A stretch of 64,000 nucleotides of DNA from Muribaculaceae bacterium (GTDB taxonomy: Bacteria > Bacteroidota > Bacteroidia > Bacteroidales > Muribaculaceae). Below, in pieces: positions 62,495 through 64,000 of the stretch (the first letter of the stretch is position 1; each line of letters opens with the position of its first letter). The DNA is taken from positions 1 to 64,000 of the forward strand of contig JAEDFO010000005.1 of assembly GCA_016292745.1 (NCBI GenBank), read 5' to 3'. The translations under genes were made by a program, and so were the position numbers. The notes below the pieces were generated by a model that worked only from the letters and a program-made list of their open reading frames with translations, was not told where the DNA came from and ran no database searches.

Positions 62495-63880
62495 TCACTT
62501 AGGTATTTTATGTTGGTAAAGTTCATAAATTTTCTGCACTTCTACAACATAGTTTACCGTTTGTTTTCCCTTAAAATATCCAAAACGACATACATCATCG
62601 TTAAAATATTCCGGATTTGCCTTCATAAGTATAGCTTCTTCCACGTTCGACTCCCAAACTTCGGGATTCTTGCCGTATTTGCGGGCAAGCGCTATGGCAT
62701 CGTACACATGGCCTATTCCCGAATTGTAGGCGGCAATAATGAACTTAAGGCGCTCCTGCTTGTCGGGCACCAGCTTTGAGAGCTGGCGGTTAAGACCACG
62801 AATTACGAGCACAGAGGTGGCTATGTTACGCTCTGGGTCGGTGATACTGTCGAGCGAAAGTCCATATGCCTTTGCTGTTGCCGGCATTATCTGCATTATG
62901 CCACGCGCGCCAGCCCACGACACCACTGCGGTGTCGAACTGCGACTCGGCATAGCCTTGAGCAGCCAACAGCCGCCAGTCCCAATCAATTTGGGCAGCGT
63001 AACGCTTAAACAGATGGTCGTATTGCGATATGCGGTGATGCTTGTGGTCGAACGCTTGCCCAAATCCCGGGGCACGACGGTTCTTGCTGATTTCGAAATA
63101 TCGCTTGAGCAGCGATTTTGCAGTAGTTTCGTCTTCGCGCGTCGATACCCAGGCATTAATTGAATCGGCCAACAGATTGTTGTCGGTGCGCACTGCCCAC
63201 GAGGCTCGCTGCGGGAAACTCACAGCCAGAGAAATATCGATATCGTCGTAATAGGTCTTGTTGAGGCGTGCAATGTCGCTGTCAACAATAGTGAGTGGCA
63301 GTTTGCCTTCCGAAATCAGACCAATGAGGTCTTCGGTGATAAGGCTGTCCTGCGGCATGGAATGTATGTTGATTCCGCCACCAAGTTCATTGTTCAGATT
63401 CTGCAGACGGTATTCATATTTTGAGTTCTGCTCAACGTACACATCACGCCCCACGAGCTGGGTGACATCGGTTATGAGCGAATCGCCACGAGGCTGCACC
63501 AGCACCTGGTGGGTTATGTTCTCGCGGCCGCAATGCAGCACTCGGCTCTTGTATTCCGATGTAATGGGTATCTCGTAGGCAATGACATCTATACGGCCGT
63601 CGTTGAGCATCACAATCATCGAGTCGATGCTGTGGGCAACCACAACTTCCATTGCCACATTGTGGTCAGAAAGCACTTTGCGCATAAGGTCGTACTCATA
63701 ACCCATCTCCTCGCCTTTATAAATAAAGTAAGACGTGGGGCTATACAAGGTGCCCACTCGCAAAGTATCGGGGATTGTGGGCAGCGATTCGTCGGACGAT
63801 GCATCGCTGCGGTGGCCACATGAAAGAGCCATCGCGAATAGCGATATCACAGCAATGGCAAATAGTGGCAACCGGCGCAT
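62495..63880 (-). CDS. mltF: MltF-like membrane-bound lytic transglycosylase
   Basis: 461 residues. Signal peptide with lipobox-like MALSC (Cys21); a periplasmic solute-binding-like domain (~38-265, TLRVGTLYSPTSYF), then a lytic transglycosylase domain (SLT) at ~290-440 with catalytic Glu312 in GYAESQFD and AGARGIMQIMP. It cleaves the glycan strands of peptidoglycan to give anhydro-muropeptides. The binding-protein-like domain is the mark of the MltF branch and likely regulates activity. It begins 26 nt after the purM stop, so it may be co-transcribed with purM. Confidence 0.93.
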   Translation of the reverse strand: MRRLPLFAIAVISLFAMALSCGHRSDASSDESLPTIPDTLRVGTLYSPTSYFIYKGEEMGYEYDLMRKVLSDHNVAMEVVVAHSIDSMIVMLNDGRIDVIAYEIPITSEYKSRVLHCGRENITHQVLVQPRGDSLITDVTQLVGRDVYVEQNSKYEYRLQNLNNELGGGINIHSMPQDSLITEDLIGLISEGKLPLTIVDSDIARLNKTYYDDIDISLAVSFPQRASWAVRTDNNLLADSINAWVSTREDETTAKSLLKRYFEISKNRRAPGFGQAFDHKHHRISQYDHLFKRYAAQIDWDWRLLAAQGYAESQFDTAVVSWAGARGIMQIMPATAKAYGLSLDSITDPERNIATSVLVIRGLNRQLSKLVPDKQERLKFIIAAYNSGIGHVYDAIALARKYGKNPEVWESNVEEAILMKANPEYFNDDVCRFGYFKGKQTVNYVVEVQKIYELYQHKIPK

Positions 63881-63906
63881 ATGGTTGAGTGTAAAATGTT
63901 TACGGC

Positions 63907-64000
63907 TTAGTATTCGAATGTGCCAAACTCACTGCTGATTGTGAGTTTATTAGCTGGGGCATCTTCCACGCGGCCAACTATACGGGCATCGATACCAAAC
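63907..64000 (-). CDS. purM: phosphoribosylformylglycinamidine cyclo-ligase, C-terminal end
   Basis: Only the last 30 codons are in the window, running off the right edge. They read FGIDARIVGRVEDAPANK, then LTISSEFGTFEY and stop, which matches the end of AIR synthase (PurM), the fifth step of purine synthesis, as I recall it from Bacteroidales. The identification rests on this short tail and needs the missing upstream part. Confidence 0.6.
   Translation of the reverse strand, partial: FGIDARIVGRVEDAPANKLTISSEFGTFEY

Overview
The window reads as a chromosomal segment of a Bacteroidales bacterium, most likely of the Muribaculaceae (S24-7) type. Several things point there: promoters of the Bacteroidetes form (TTTG, about 20 nt, TAnnTTTG) in front of many genes; choice-of-anchor J and Omp28-type secreted proteins with sorting-like C-termini; serine-type sulfatase and glycoside hydrolases with signal peptides; a TonB receptor with a carboxypeptidase-regulatory-like N-terminus; DUF6057 and DUF3332 proteins; and a membrane-spanning TPR/AraC regulator. 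Family-level placement is an inference from gene content. No insertion sequence, prophage, CRISPR array or rRNA operon was seen.

Layout: 0-12.4 kb holds a truncated AraC regulator, a MATE exporter, ogt, an unknown 387-residue protein, alaS, a divergent M23 peptidase/MerR/ugd group, an MmcQ-like protein, thioredoxin, and a fructokinase-transporter pair. 12.4-21 kb holds dnaE, a giant secreted anchor-J protein and a ROK sugar kinase. 21-33.5 kb is accessory carbohydrate territory: two small unknowns, an unusual ATP-grasp protein, a GH36-GH43-GH2 operon, and a convergent pair of a serine sulfatase and an unknown helical-barrel protein, followed by a MerR/GyrI-like regulator. There is no SusC/SusD pair in or next to it.

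33.6-42.6 kb is mostly housekeeping: tgt (lacking the usual zinc cysteines), an LptF/G-type permease, umuD-umuC, cdsA, a sialate O-acetylesterase and hflX. 42.6-46.1 kb has a CxxCH-bearing beta-propeller lipoprotein translationally coupled to a DUF6057 membrane protein, then tRNA-Arg(ACG). 46.3-53.7 kb is an AT-richer block of three large secreted proteins downstream of the TPR/AraC sensor-regulator, the best candidate in the window for an undescribed system. 53.9-64 kb has a cation/proton antiporter, a TonB receptor, a possible frameshifted relic, the NfnA/GltA-like flavoprotein pair, a POT-like transporter, a DUF3332 lipoprotein, an MltF-like transglycosylase and the 3' end of purM.

Gene starts were moved from the longest possible frame wherever a signal peptide, family N-terminus or promoter box showed the true start to be downstream. 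Three convergent gene pairs share overlapping stop codons, and most other gene borders carry a hairpin that I list as a terminator.
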